Of a stretch of DNA of 64,000 bases, positions 1 through 11,330 are shown in pieces. The translations under genes and the position numbers were made by a program. The stretch is from Anniella stebbinsi (taxonomy: Eukaryota > Chordata > Lepidosauria > Squamata > Anniellidae), in contig JARDYH010000001.1 of assembly GCA_029215795.1 (NCBI GenBank), positions 182,783,654 to 182,847,653 on the forward strand, read 5' to 3'. Numbering within the stretch: position 1 is the first letter of the stretch; the number at the start of each line of letters is the position of its first letter. The notes under the pieces are model-generated. The model made no database searches. It saw only the letters and a list, made by a program, of their open reading frames with translations, and was not told where the DNA came from.

Positions 1-850
1 CTCCTGTCTCTATCTTCCAGGGCAATTAAACGCAAGTCCATCTCCTTCAAATGCTCCCCCTGTTGCTTGCTATCTTCCTTCAGCTTTCCAGTCTCCTTCT
101 CCAAATTCTCCATATTTTCCACCACAGTTTGAAGGCCTGTCATAAATTCAATCTGAGTCCTTAATTCTTTGCATTAATCTTTCCTCCTGCATCTGCAAGG
201 CCATCTCTAACACCTTCTGAAATTTGTCCATTAAATCATCTGATGTCCCTGCTTGACTCTCTTTGGCCGCTTTAGGAACTGCACCTGGCTTGCTTCCAGA
301 TTTATAACTTCCGGATTGACTTGGAGAGATTTCCCCGGCTTTGTCTGAAGGCTGCACTTTGTCCGCCATGATACCAGTGATTCTAGTGAGCCGATGCCAG
401 TTCCTATCTGACAGATGATCTTTCGACAGCCTGCTCCAGGCGGGGGCACTGGACTTTTCACCTTTTTGCTTTCTTTTCATAAAGCTAAACTCATAAATCC
501 GCACCCCTCACCTAAATCTTAGCTGCCACCCTCAGATATCCTCTCCGTTCTTATCAAACACATATGTTTTGGCTTCTAACACTTTCGGCTGGAGGTTAAA
601 TGTCTCTTTTCCCACATATAATCGCTTCAGTCTCTCCCTCCAGTCTTATCAGTCAGCCTTACTTCTTCCAATTAAAATCCATTAATTACCGTCACTGGTC
701 GCCTGCCAGAGTTCCCGATCTGGTTTTAGTTTCGCTTTTCACTCTGTTGATACAGCAGCTATCCAGCAGCTTCCTTCTCCACAGATACAGCAAAGCTTCC
801 GGACCCGATATCAAATCTTTAATCAACAATCCATCCTCTCCAAAATAGGG
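1..850 (-). mobile_element. LINE-1 5' region with ORF1 N-terminal half, broken
   Basis: Read on the minus strand, an ATG-led frame (504 to 148) encodes a basic, Ser-rich start followed by a coiled coil (MALQMQEERLMQRI). A frameshift near 150 moves the coiled coil into another frame, which stays open to the window edge and ends in ALEDRDR, the residues that precede the RNA-binding core of vertebrate L1 ORF1 proteins. The 350 bp upstream (505-850) has no frame and would be the L1 5' UTR. ORF1p normally trimerises and coats L1 RNA. This copy is broken by the frameshift and cut by the window edge. The L1 assignment rests on the coiled coil plus the LEDRDR junction; I cannot see the RRM. Confidence 0.6.
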
Positions 851-879
851 ATTTTATAATTATTTCGGTCGCTTCTTAA

Positions 880-1485
880 CGAGAGTGAGAGAGTTCCGAC
901 TCTACTCCATGTCCGTTAGGCCACTCCCCAGAGCCTCGGCTATTAAGCGGCATAGAAATACAGTAAATATCCAAATATAATTTATTACGGTCATAGACCA
1001 GCAGATTAAAAGTAGCTACAAATACAGCAATTATTAAAAACCAATTAAAAATAACAAGAAAACAAGTCAATAAACAGCAAATTAAAATAGATAGAATTAC
1101 AACTATTATAAAAATGATCCAAAAGTCACGTATCTGAGACATAAAATATCCTAAACATAACAGTAATAGCGCCTCCACAAATTTTACTATCCTCAATTCA
1201 TCATCATTTTTCTATAGGTGATAGCAGATGTACTGAATCGTGCTACATTGTATGTGACCTGAGAATTCTGATCTGATAATAGATATTCTAAGTAAAATGC
1301 TTCAGATCTTCCTGGTTTTTAAAGAAGAATTGGGGTAATTAAATCTCTGCGGAGGTCACGATAAAAAGGACAGTGGAGTAGTACGTAAGCTTCAGTTTCT
1401 ACACTTTCCATATCACATGGGCATAACCGTTCTTGGACAGGGATTTTATTATATCTGCCTTCCAGAAGCGCCAAGATGGCAACAA
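880..1485 (-). mobile_element. 3' end of a LINE with C-terminal CPC...HC zinc-knuckle-like segment
   Basis: On the minus strand from about 1480 the translation runs through a CPCDMESVETEAYVLLHCP segment, a Cys-x-Cys...His-Cys pattern typical of the C-terminal end of some non-LTR reverse transcriptases, followed by CPFYRDLRRDL and later YNVARFSTSAI. Stops and a frame change break it. Downstream is an AT-rich 3' UTR ending in a GACCGTAATAAA-like tail near 980. The same tail occurs at 19,555-19,720 in the same orientation, so this is a dispersed family. The clade cannot be fixed without the RT domain. Confidence 0.5.
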
Positions 1486-3329
1486 GGAAGGTTGTTTCTG
1501 CTTTGAGCTCCGTAGTTTGTTTTTAGTTTTTTCAATTTGTTTTTAGTTAGTAAATTTTATCCTAACACTTCTCAGAAGATTTCTGGAAAGTCTGTGCTGA
1601 TTACACAGCTTCCTTAAGGAGTATCGGTGAAAACAAACAGTGTTTACAGAATTTGCAGTGCTTACAACTATTTGAGCAGACGGAAGATATCCACCCACAC
1701 CTCGGAGAAAGTGAGCTATGCTGGGCAGTAAGCAAACACTTAATTAACTGAATCATTTAATTATTTTAACAAGTATATCTTTTGCCGGGAAGTATATAAC
1801 TGGAATCTACAATAAGAGATATGGTGCTTACCAGAAAGGACTATAAGACCTTGGGAATTGCACCCGCTGCTGTTGATCCCCTTCTGGGTAAACGTAAAAA
1901 ACAAACAAAGATCACTCAGTACCTTGAAAATAAAAGGGAAACTGTTGGAACTGATAAGGGGATTTTAAACCCCCCCCCAAACCCCATTTTGGATTGGACA
2001 TTGACTTATAAAGGGAATATCCAAATACCAGCAGAGGAGTTTTTAAATGAAGATCTAGCAACAGAGTTGGCATTTGCGGAACAGATATCACTTCCAGGAC
2101 GAATGCAGCCAGCTATAGATAATAATGAATTAAATGATGCAATCTTTAAGCAAATACAGGAACTGGCCCAAGATAAGGGGAAAACAAACCCGAATACGTC
2201 CTCTATTCAGACAGAGAAACTTCATGAGGAGCGACTGCCAATTGAAGGTTGGATTTATTTGTTGATGAAGGAGATTGAACATATAAAATCCTACTTGTCT
2301 GCAAGCAACAACCTGTTAATAGCACTGACGAACAGCATGTCCAATTTAAACTCTCAAATAAACAAGTCTCCAAACCTACATGAGAAAACGAGTAGGATAA
2401 TGGACATGATGAAAAGACCTAGAAATTCCAAGAAGGGGCTTAAAAACGTAAAGAAGGCAAAAAACTCCAAAAACTTGAAGATGATACATCATAAAAAAAT
2501 GAAAGTAACAAGTAAGAAACATGCAGAAGAAAATCAAACATCTATGCTGGGAGTCAAACCTGATTTCTCTGCACACCAAAACTCACCAGTATCAACAGAG
2601 GCTCAACTTGAGTATTTGGATACACATGACCCTTGGACTATTATTCCACTCGAAAGAAAAATCTCTCCAATGAAGGCTGTAACTAATAAAAATTGGAACC
2701 TGACATTAAATCGCCAAAAACTGGTAATGAGCAACTACCCCAAACCTAAAGGCTTATTAACCCAGCATGAGTGAAAGCGACATCTCTTAGAGATACTGAG
2801 CCCAGTAAGCCAGGGCTTGTTTAAAATAACGGATATAAAAAACGTGGAATATATTTTTTACAATTATATCCGTGCGTGTGCTGTGATTACCTTTGCCGAA
2901 CAAAGCCTAGCTAGCAAGGTCTTTGCCTCTAGGGTAATCTTAGCCAGGTGTGGCATCTCAGTTTTAAGATTCTTTGAGAATACTGCCCCCCCTCAGGCAC
3001 TGGCCACTGAAAGTAAAACAAGCTTAAAAAGCAGATTAGCAATTGAAAATAGCTACTCAAGAAATCTAATCTACTTGGATTCTTTATATGAAACAACTAA
3101 GCAAAGTCAATACAATGAACTAAGGGAGTATGAACCAAGGAAACTTCTCCCAATTGAGAAGATACCTCTTGAGAAGGAGGAAAAAATGCTAATGAACTCT
3201 TTCTGTGCATTGCCTTATGAGGCACAACAAGAAATAATGCTAAGACTAGACCTATTAAAATCACATCTGGCAAACATTCAAATTGGGAGAACTGAGGGTC
3301 CAACTAAAGTGAAGGAATGCAGTAAATAA
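1480..3329 (+). mobile_element. LINE ORF1-like protein gene, two broken reading frames
   Basis: Frame one (1821-2774, 317 codons) starts with a basic tail holding KKQTKITQYLEN. It has an acidic stretch, a helical, coiled-coil-like segment (WIYLLMKEIEHIKSYLSA) and a very Lys-rich region (about residues 190-235). It stops at TGA. A second frame (2817-3329, 170 codons) continues with a segment resembling an RNA-binding fold (VEYIFYNYIRACAVITFAEQ) and a charged C-terminus. Order and composition match ORF1 proteins of vertebrate LINEs: coiled coil, then nucleic-acid-binding domain, then basic tail. I do not recognise the clade. The break between the two frames suggests it is dead. A host gene is unlikely because no splice sites are needed and repeats abut on both sides. 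Confidence 0.45.
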
Positions 3330-3475
3330 ATAAATAAATAATAAACGTTATTGAACATTATATGCCGCTTTTCCACCAGCAAGTGGCTATCAAAGCACTT
3401 TACAAGACATGGACACAAAATTATACAGCAGTAAAAATAACTGTGTGTGCACAAGTTTAAAAAAGTTAACACCAC
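3327..3475 (-). repeat. Retroposon 3' end with (AAATA/AATA)n tail
   Basis: The plus strand shows a TAAATAAATAAATAAATAA run followed by sequence that, read on the minus strand, is a typical reptile retroposon 3' end (GGTGGAAAAGCGGCATATAA). It abuts the LINE ORF1-like element and is a separate insertion. Confidence 0.45.
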
Positions 3476-4700
3476 TAGGGATGCTTTTAAAAAAAGTGTC
3501 CAGTTTATTTTAGCATATTAATAATTATATTATAACATAGAATTATTTACAAATCTTCCATAAATACAGAATTACAAAGTTACACATTCACATGCCTTAT
3601 ATACACAAATGCAAATATATGATGTATTAAATATATAAATAAATAATAAAATAATTTATCTCTGTGGTAAATATCTTACCACAGAGAGAAGCACTTATAT
3701 TTCTCAACATCCGGATTGTATCTAGATATCATAAACAGAATAAAGGGGAGCCGGGTTTTGATAAATTTCCCTATTTACTACTTTTCATCTCTCGGTTTTA
3801 TATATTCTGTGCAATTAATCACTTCTGATGTCATGGATATTAGAGAAAATATGGACTCAATGCCACTGATGTTATTTTTACTAGATTCATTTTTGCTGCA
3901 GAAGTTTTTGCACTCCAGTTCAAACGTTTTTATGGTGGGATGTTATGCCTTTTTGAACCTCTTGCCGCAGCCTTCCAACACACTTTATCTTATGACTAAA
4001 TATATTGTTGTCCTGCATCTCTCATAAAAGAGATATTGAGAATACAAATCAAAATTATTTTGATTCCAGTGGGTATATGCATGCCTTCACTCATACTGTA
4101 TCTTTATACTGTATTTTTCAACTCTGACCTTTTAGCCTACCACCATTAATCTAAGTGATAAATAAGGTTGAATGTTTTGTTCACTAAACTCAGGAAAAAA
4201 TAACATATTGTTCAGATGTGGAGTTTGAAGGCAGGCTAGTTGGTTAGCTAGTAAAATATAGTATTGTTAATATTTTCTGCTTATGATGTAAATGAGTGGA
4301 TGAGATTAAACATTTTGAGCAGTGAATAAAATTGAAAGCAGTTCATGGGTAAGCTTAGCTCAAAGGCAACAGAGGTCAAATGAAGTAACTTTAGGTATGA
4401 CCTACAGTCAAGTATCCTATTTTGGAACTTGAAAGGAATCTATTTTTAAAAGTACTGACCAAAGAAAAGAAATATATCACTCCCAGGTCATAGCTGGGTA
4501 TTTTGATCAAATTAACAGCTCACCATCAATGACTTTCTTTGTCAAAGAGCTTCAGTTCCTTTTTTTGTTGGTCACCACACACCAGCTCGTCAGGAATCAC
4601 AGGAATATTAGGTACAGAGTGGAGAGATTTGGAGATGAGAACAACATTTCTCATCTTGACTCCTCTCCTCCTTCTGGGACAGCTGAGAAATATCTTATGG
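3476..4700. other. AT-rich intergenic sequence, no gene seen
   Basis: Open frames here are short and hydrophobic by composition only. There is a small hairpin at 3660-3686 (arms CTCTGTGGTAA/TTACCACAGAG, 5-nt loop). I see no exon, RNA gene or recognisable element. Confidence 0.5.
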
Positions 4701-4707
4701 GTTTGAA

Positions 4708-5562
4708 CCCACATAGCTCCGTTTTACTCCAAAGTTACATTTCCTTCACTTTCTGTCAGATCGAAAGATCGCTCCTATGTTCCTTCAGATCTGTTGCCAA
4801 AGAGAGGACTAGCAATTCACTTGTCATGACTCACTGGAAAGGATAGCCTTTTGATTTGCAAATCGGGTCTCCTTGGAAATATCCTGTGGGCTTGATTCTG
4901 TGTATGAAACTGCTTTGCCTAAGAAGATTTCAGGCAGCAAAAAGAACTAGAACATGAAATTCATTAGCACCAGGAAATGTTTTCTCCAGCCGTATAGGAT
5001 AATATAACATAGAGGAAGAATAATTACACAAAATGGAAGAGAACCACTAGGAAGATTTATAATGAAGTGGACAGAAATGGATGTATGAGGAAGGATCAGA
5101 GGGGTTTGAAAGGTTAAGGTGGAGAGGTGCCAGGGTGAAGTTCTACGATTCCAACAGGATAGGGGTTCAGCAAAACAAGGAAGGAAGCCAAAAAAAAGAG
5201 GGAGTTGGAGTGCTGAAACCTTCCAACTCCTAATGTGTCCAAAGATGAAAAGGAGGAAGTAAGTTGTAAAACTGCCCTGATTAAAAGCACGCCCTATTCT
5301 TTCGTCACTGAAAATGGCCTTCAAGACACCCCCCCCCCCGAAACAGCGTCCCAAACACAGAAGCGGATTTACTGGTTTACATTTGGGTTTTCATTGCGCA
5401 CTTCCAAGATGAAATAGACTTTCCCAGGTAGAATATAAGCCGCGAGAACAGAGGAAAAAAACGAGAATAGTACAGGACAAGGATGATGTCATGCGAGTCA
5501 ACAGCACCAAAAACGGAAAGGACGGACTACGAGAATGCCATAACCCTAAATGTGATGGAGCC
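4708..5562 (+). repeat. Copy A of a ~850-bp repeat shared with 13432-14287
   Basis: Starting at CCCACATAGCTCCGTTTTAC, this segment matches 13,432 onward in the same orientation over almost its whole length with scattered substitutions and small indels, and ends in TGTGATGGAGCC, the inverted-repeat end of copy B. Short frames inside are shadows of the repeat. The continuation 5563-5640 is the reverse complement of the other end of copy B (about 12,740-12,800), so copy A sits next to an inverted piece of the same family. Confidence 0.7.
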
Positions 5563-5640
5563 TGAAAACAGAGTTCACCTGTATAGCTACGATAGTGAAA
5601 GGGAACAGCGCTTGCAGCGCTTCTGAAATGGAGGTAAAAA

Positions 5641-7485
5641 TCCAGGGGGGGGGGGAATTGGTGTGATGGGACCTGGAGAGTGGGCAGTGGCGGCAACGGA
5701 AAAAAATCGGGTGGGGGCAAAGTATATTTCTAGGTGGGCGGGGGCTGTGTATGTCTCACATGTGAAGATCTCCGAATGAAAAATAATGGTATATCTTATA
5801 CTAAAACTCCCATCCTAACCATATATTCTGAAATAAGTCATATATTGATTAATTTAGTTTTTTTTTAAATAATATAGTATGTATCAGTCAAATTGAAGTA
5901 AGGAAAATGGCTTTCAAACCAGGTAGAGTCACTACTCTTAGTATAAGGAAAGTAAGAGCCAACTGAGACACCTGGCCAAAGAGAAGGTTGTGCTTGCTTG
6001 CTGCCTGCATGAATTAAATGGCTACCTCTCACCCCCCCTCCACTAAATTTTAAAATAAAAAAGATGAACAAGAAAGAAAGGGTCCCCCCTTTTACCTCCA
6101 CAACGAAGGGAAGTTGTGAGTTATTCTCCTGCCCTGTGTTGCATCAGTTCTGTGTGGTTAAAAAAGAAAATAAAAACAAAAAATAAACTGGAGGGGAATA
6201 AAAACACTCCCCTTCCTCCCTTTCCCTCCCTCTTTCTCTCTCACACATAAAATACTAGGTTAAATGGCAAGGTTGCTGCTCTCTATTGCTAAGGCGTGGA
6301 TTGCTGGCTGGCTCCTCATGGCCACTGCAAAAGAGCTCTCAGAAGGAGGGAACCTGATGTATTTTATGCATATTTACCTCAGAGTAAGTCCTATTGAACT
6401 CAGAGGGATTTACTTCTGAGTAGACAAAATTAGGATTGTGCTGTAAGTTTTACCTCAGAGTAAGTCCTATTGAACTCAGAGGGATTTACTTCTGAGTAGA
6501 CAAAATTAGGATTGTGCTGTAAGTCTGTTTTTATGGTAACACAAGACCCCCACCCCACCCCTGCCATGTTTACCAAGGGAACCACTTGCTGATTGCTGCA
6601 TCATATTTGCTTGAAAAGAGGGGTGGGGCACCCTAAAAGAAGCAGGGGCAAATGGGAATTGCTTTAGCATGATTCCTGTCATGTTGCAGACCTGAAGCTG
6701 GATGGAAAAAGGCGCTACTGAATCCTCTTAACCCAGGAAGAGCCTTGGGGCCTTGCAATTCTTTTTTCCTTCCCCTTTAAGATCCCAGCAGGCTCTGGGA
6801 GGGGAAAGACCCAGGTGCTCTTCAACCTCTCTGTTTCTCTCCCAGATCATGCTGGAGCTTGGCATGGTATATTATACTTGAATAAAGATATGATGCATCA
6901 AAGGATTGGTAATGGCCCTGATGGCATTTATCAGTTGGGTGGAATATAAATCTAAGTAATTAATTAAATAATTAAAATACTGGCTTTGAGATTAAATTTA
7001 CAGAGATCATGGGAAGGCAGCTAAGGCTGCAATCCTTTGCACAATCATCTGAGAGAAAGCCCAATTTGGCCATTGAACAGAATGGGCCTGACTTTTGAGC
7101 AAATATGCATAGGGTTATGTGTGGGGGGGAATGGTAAGAACTGGCACAAACTGACTCTTGCAGCAAATCTTCATAGGGCCAGTCCCGTCACTGGTCTCAC
7201 TGGATGGTGTACTGGGAGGCCTTGTTGGGCTCGATCCCCAGCACAGATCTGCCACTGAGAGGATGAGGTTGCTGCACCTCACACATGACTCAGACCTATA
7301 TTGCACCCCCATGAGAGTGCAATAGAGAGACCAGGGGAGCTGCTCACAGTGCCCAGAAACGATGGGCAAGAGAGAGGAGGAAGGAGCCATGGTTGCCTTC
7401 CATTGCTTGCACACATACGCTCTCCCTACCTACACGCAGGTAACCTATACTTCGACCCTCAGTTTCCCCTCACTGCAGCATAAGA
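5641..7485. other. Intergenic repeats, no gene; includes a 75-bp tandem duplication
   Basis: Contains a G homopolymer near 5645, pyrimidine-rich tracts at 6205-6245, and two adjacent copies of a 75-bp unit (6373-6447 and 6448-6522) built on a TTACTTCTGAGTAGAC-type motif common in reptile genomes. A related remnant is at about 13,360. No coding exon seen. Confidence 0.5.
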
Positions 7486-7489
7486 GACT

Positions 7490-7925
7490 TGAAGCGAGAG
7501 CGCTAATCGCGATCAGACCGTCTCCCGTGCCCACGGAGCCCAGCTGCACGCCCTAATCCTCCCCCCCCCAACCCTCGCGCCCTGGAAAAGGCACAGCAGG
7601 GAAAGGCCAGTACAGGCATCGCATTATGCCACCCCCACCCCCGCTTTCTCCTTGCTGCAGGAGCTGCATTCACCCCAAGGGCACCAGGCCGGCAGGCAGC
7701 TCCCCATAGATAACAGCCGCAGCCCGAGGCTGAGTAGCCTGGCCGCACCCGCCACACCACTCTCCAGCGGCGCTTTCCCACCCAAACTGGATGGCGCCGC
7801 AGCCGCAGTGCCGAGCCAAGGAGCCACTCCCAGTCCCACCTGCTGAATGGGCGGAGCTCCTTCCTCGGTGGGGGGGAGGAGGAGGAGGAGGGGAGGCTGC
7901 GGTTGCTGAGGTGCCCACCTGGAGC
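7490..7925. other. GC- and CpG-rich island of unknown origin
   Basis: About 430 bp of clearly higher GC than the AT-rich flanks, with many CpGs and G/C homopolymers. Overlapping frames on both strands (for example 7931-7503 minus) come from the composition and show no domain. It ends abruptly against an L2 fragment at 7930. It may be an unassigned CpG-island promoter or foreign sequence carried by a transposon. Confidence 0.35.
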
Positions 7926-7929
7926 CAAC

Positions 7930-8620
7930 AAGGCTTTGCCTTAGTGGGGCAAGTTATGCATACCTTGGCAACACCCCGGTTAAATTATTATAATGCTTTC
8001 ATTCTAAAGTCCTGTTCAGGCATTCGATTGAACACGCCCCCACCCTCTAAGTTCAGGCTTTGCTATGATGAATCAGCCAGGTCTGAAAGGGATTTCTACT
8101 CACATTTGCTTGGACACAAGTAGAACTCTTTGTGTGATTGCAGACCCTGGCTTCTCAGGGTCCCTATGTGCTTCTGGTCTGTTATTGCTCTTTAAAAGCC
8201 CTACATGACCTGGGTCCAGTCCAGGATCTCCTCCTCCTCCTCCTCCTCTTCCTAGGCAAACTTGCTCCCTGCCTTTGGTCTTCAGTAGAGGCCTGTCCAT
8301 TGTTTTCAGAGATTCGGTGGTGGGTATGTTGGACTTTGGGAGCATTGCACCCAGACTATGGCATCTCTCTCCCAGGATATTCACCTCCTCACTCCTGGCC
8401 CTTAGTATTCTATAAAATGTTTAAGTTCTGGAGGGGATGGGAGTAGTGCTCAGCTGGTTCTGTGTGCTGCTGGTTTATTATGCTGCTGGTTGATTGACTA
8501 GTTCTTTGTTGTGGTGATTATTTTATGGCAATTTTTATAATATTTAACTATTTTATCTGCATGAAATGTTATTCTGAATGGAAAATCAGAAGTAATTTAA
8601 AATACATTTTAAAAATAAAT
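7930..8620 (+). mobile_element. L2 LINE 3' fragment
   Basis: The frame at 7930-8000 reads VMHTLATPRLNYYNAF and the frame near 8190 reads SLKALHDLGP. Both correspond to C-terminal L2 ORF2 motifs that also occur in the longer L2 at 30,800-31,060 (VTSRLDFCNVLY, AFKALHGLGP). An AT-rich 3' tail follows to about 8620. Heavily frameshifted. Confidence 0.55.
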
Positions 8621-10046
8621 ACCGTACGTTTTTGCCACTTCACATAGACTCTGTAGTGTTGTACACTTAGCACTGCTCCAATATTGGGGGGGGGGGGAGG
8701 GCACATGCATTCATATAAGATGCTGGAAGCTTGAAAGGGAGAGAATGGAAGGTAAATGGGGACTCTTGCGGTGACCTGTCGATGTGATTTGATTGTTCAG
8801 CCCTAGATTGACATATGGAAATACTCAGAACGCGCAGCAGGTCAGTACTTTGTCTGAGCGTAGAGATAAAGGGTGCTCTTCCTCAGAGGAAGTCATGTCT
8901 TAGGAGTGGCCGGCTCTGCTTCTTATCACTCAAGTATGTCTCATAAAGGGGTAAAAATAGAGACATGTAGGATAAGAGAACTGGAGATGAAGTAGTGGCT
9001 CCCATACAAACCAATGAGAAGACCTGAGTGTCGAGAATTCTGGCAGCATTTTTAGTCCTAAACAGCTGGGCAATGCCTGCTATTTTTGGCAATGAAAGCC
9101 GGCTCCCATATGAGCCACAGTCATTAAGACCTTTGCAGGGGGTGGGGGTGGTCCTGCTCGTGAGAAATTCATTCAGTGGATGGCTAGATGATTGTGGTGT
9201 TTTCTGCTGTAGCAGAACAACTGTGGGACTTGATTGCCAAAGAGGTCCTCTGGGTTATTTCACTGCAGGACTTTAGATGGTTAGTTTAAATCTCTTTATT
9301 CTATCCTGTTTTGGGGAGAGGATTAGAATGACATTTTTATTTATGGAAGTTTTCAGAAGCTGTTTCGGGTGTGTGTGTAAGTGTGTGTGTTTGTGTTGCT
9401 ATATGTGTGTGCAGGTCCACCCCAGTGGTTTGAATGGTTCTCTAATGTTTAATGTTTACTTTCTGGGTGTTTTATGAAAGAGAAAAGGCATATACACGTT
9501 TAATAAATGCATACATAAAGCTGTGCCCCTGTTTAAGAAAATGGAATAGCCCCTCTTGCTTGAGTAATCTTTTTGAGATTAACAACCCATTCATGTAGTT
9601 TTAGAGCATTTGAGTCCCTGGTTTGTTTTTTCATCTTTGTCCAGCCCTCACCACAACTGAACCTGTATTCCCCGCTGGCTTTTGTATCCTTTTCACTTAT
9701 CTGTGATGCTGAAAAATCCAAATGGATTACAGCAACAGTTAGAGTCACCAAGTCACACAGTCCAGAGAGGGCATATTCTGTAAATCCACCATGGATTTAG
9801 AGGAGGGGGGGGTTTCCCTCATCTCTCCTCTTCTTTTGTTTATCTACTCTCTCTGGCCTATTGCATGGCACTGGCACACCTGGCAGGTGAAGAAGTGGTT
9901 GACAAAGGGATTGGGGGAAGGGAAAGGCAGAAGAAGTTACAGTTGCCTCCCGATTCTTCAGCAGATTTTTAAAATACCAGGAAAATCTCTGTGTTATATT
10001 TTAATTAGAATAAGCATTTATATGGTGCATTCCAAGAATCAAAATA

Positions 10047-10048
<2 letters not shown>
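8621..10048. other. Intergenic sequence, no gene seen
   Basis: Holds a G run at about 8688 and short TG-rich tracts at 9370-9410. None of the short frames shows a recognisable domain. Confidence 0.45.

Positions 10049-10110
<62 letters not shown>
10049..10110. repeat. (AC)n(AT)n compound microsatellite
   Basis: About 30 bp of AC repeat passes directly into about 30 bp of AT repeat. Confidence 0.95.
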
Positions 10111-10113
<3 letters not shown>

Positions 10114-10338
10114 ATTATCACAGCCCTGTAAGATAGGTTGGCATTATTATTTCCAAAATTTATTAGCTATCTGTATGTGGCTAAATAAACCCTGTGCTGT
10201 TTTCCCAATCTAAAGTCCCACTTTGAAGCTGCAATTACCTCTATGGAGGGGGAAAACAGAGCTAACCATCTTGTATGTTTTCCCCTTTAAAGCCAGTAGC
10301 AGGGAAGGGGAAGATGCTTAATGGGGGGAAATGGCATA

Positions 10339-10532
10339 GGAAGAGAGGAAGCTGCCTTATATTGAGTGAGATTATTGGTCCATGAAGCCCAGTATTGCCA
10401 ACACTGACTGGCAGCAACTCTCCAAGGTTTCAGGCAGGATTTGCTCCCAACCCTATCTGGAAATGCCGAGGGTTGAACCTGAGACCCTTTGTATGCAAAG
10501 CAGATGCTTTACCACTGAGCTATGATGGGCCC
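10339..10532 (-). mobile_element. tRNA-derived SINE
   Basis: On the minus strand the head carries a Pol III A box (TAGCTCAGTGG, complement of 10,512-10,522) and a B box (GGTTCAACCC, complement of 10,470-10,479) at tRNA-like spacing. The body includes the widespread reptile segment whose complement reads CTGACTGGCAGCAACTCTCC. A partial relative lies at 59,495-59,590. Confidence 0.75.
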
Positions 10533-11089
10533 TTTTCCCTTTCTAGGAAGAAAAGGCAAAGAAGCACCCAGTTCTCTGACCTTGGTTCTCTCATTTGTCT
10601 TTCTGGTTGTGCTTTCTGTCTCTTAAAACCAAGTTATAGTGGGAGAACTGTAAACTCCTCTCACCAACCCCAATAATAGGAAGTAGAATGCTGAGAGCAA
10701 TTTCACACACTCCAGGGATTTTGGGGAATAAAGCCCGCCATTGGGTCCATCTGAACTGGTAAACACAGAGCCTATCTACACATGCAGGATAAAACACTTT
10801 GAAAACGTTTTGAAAACTGTATATGGAGTGTGTCCTGGGCCCCAACATTTCTCAAAACTTTTATAAACCATTTTAAACCGTTCTACAGCAGTAATGTAGA
10901 TAGGCTCACAGTGTGCATATAATTTGCTACGGTGGTCATTTGTATTGTTCTGTGAAGTGGTGAAGCAAGTTTTAATATGCTTCTGTCCCTGATCAGAAAT
11001 CCAGGCAGCAGGGGAGCAGTAAGTTTCTCCTTACCATGTTATACAAAATACAAAGTGGTTAAATCCATACCATGGGAAGTTTCAATTTT

Positions 11090-11095
11090 GTTATT

Positions 11096-11130
<35 letters not shown>

Positions 11131-11330
11131 TTATTGCATTTATATCCTGCCTTTTTTCCTCCAAGGAACCCAAGGTGGTGTACATAATCCTCCTCTCCAT
11201 TTTTATCCTCACAACAACAACCCTGTGAGGTAGGTTGGGCTGAGAGTCTGTGACTGGACCAAAGTCACCCAGTGGATTTTCATGGCCGAGTGGGGACTAG
11301 AACCCGGATCTCCCAACTCCAAGTCCCACA
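11090..11330 (-). mobile_element. Sauria SINE
   Basis: On the minus strand the order is a tRNA-like head (GATCCGGGTTCTAGTCCCCA), then the central region (complement of 'ccctgtgaggtaggttgggc'), then the 3' part that includes CACCTTGGGTTCCTTGGAGG, then a (TAAA)n tail at 11,091-11,133. This matches my knowledge of the squamate Sauria SINE family, whose 3' end derives from a Bov-B LINE. It is the best taxonomic marker in the window. Confidence 0.85.

Noticed and set aside
3716..4027. 103-codon hydrophobic frame
   Set aside because: AT-rich composition produces Leu/Phe/Ile-rich frames; no homologue or start context is recognised.
10470..10522. A real tRNA gene
   Set aside because: The A and B boxes are present but there is no acceptor stem or anticodon arm, and a SINE body follows.
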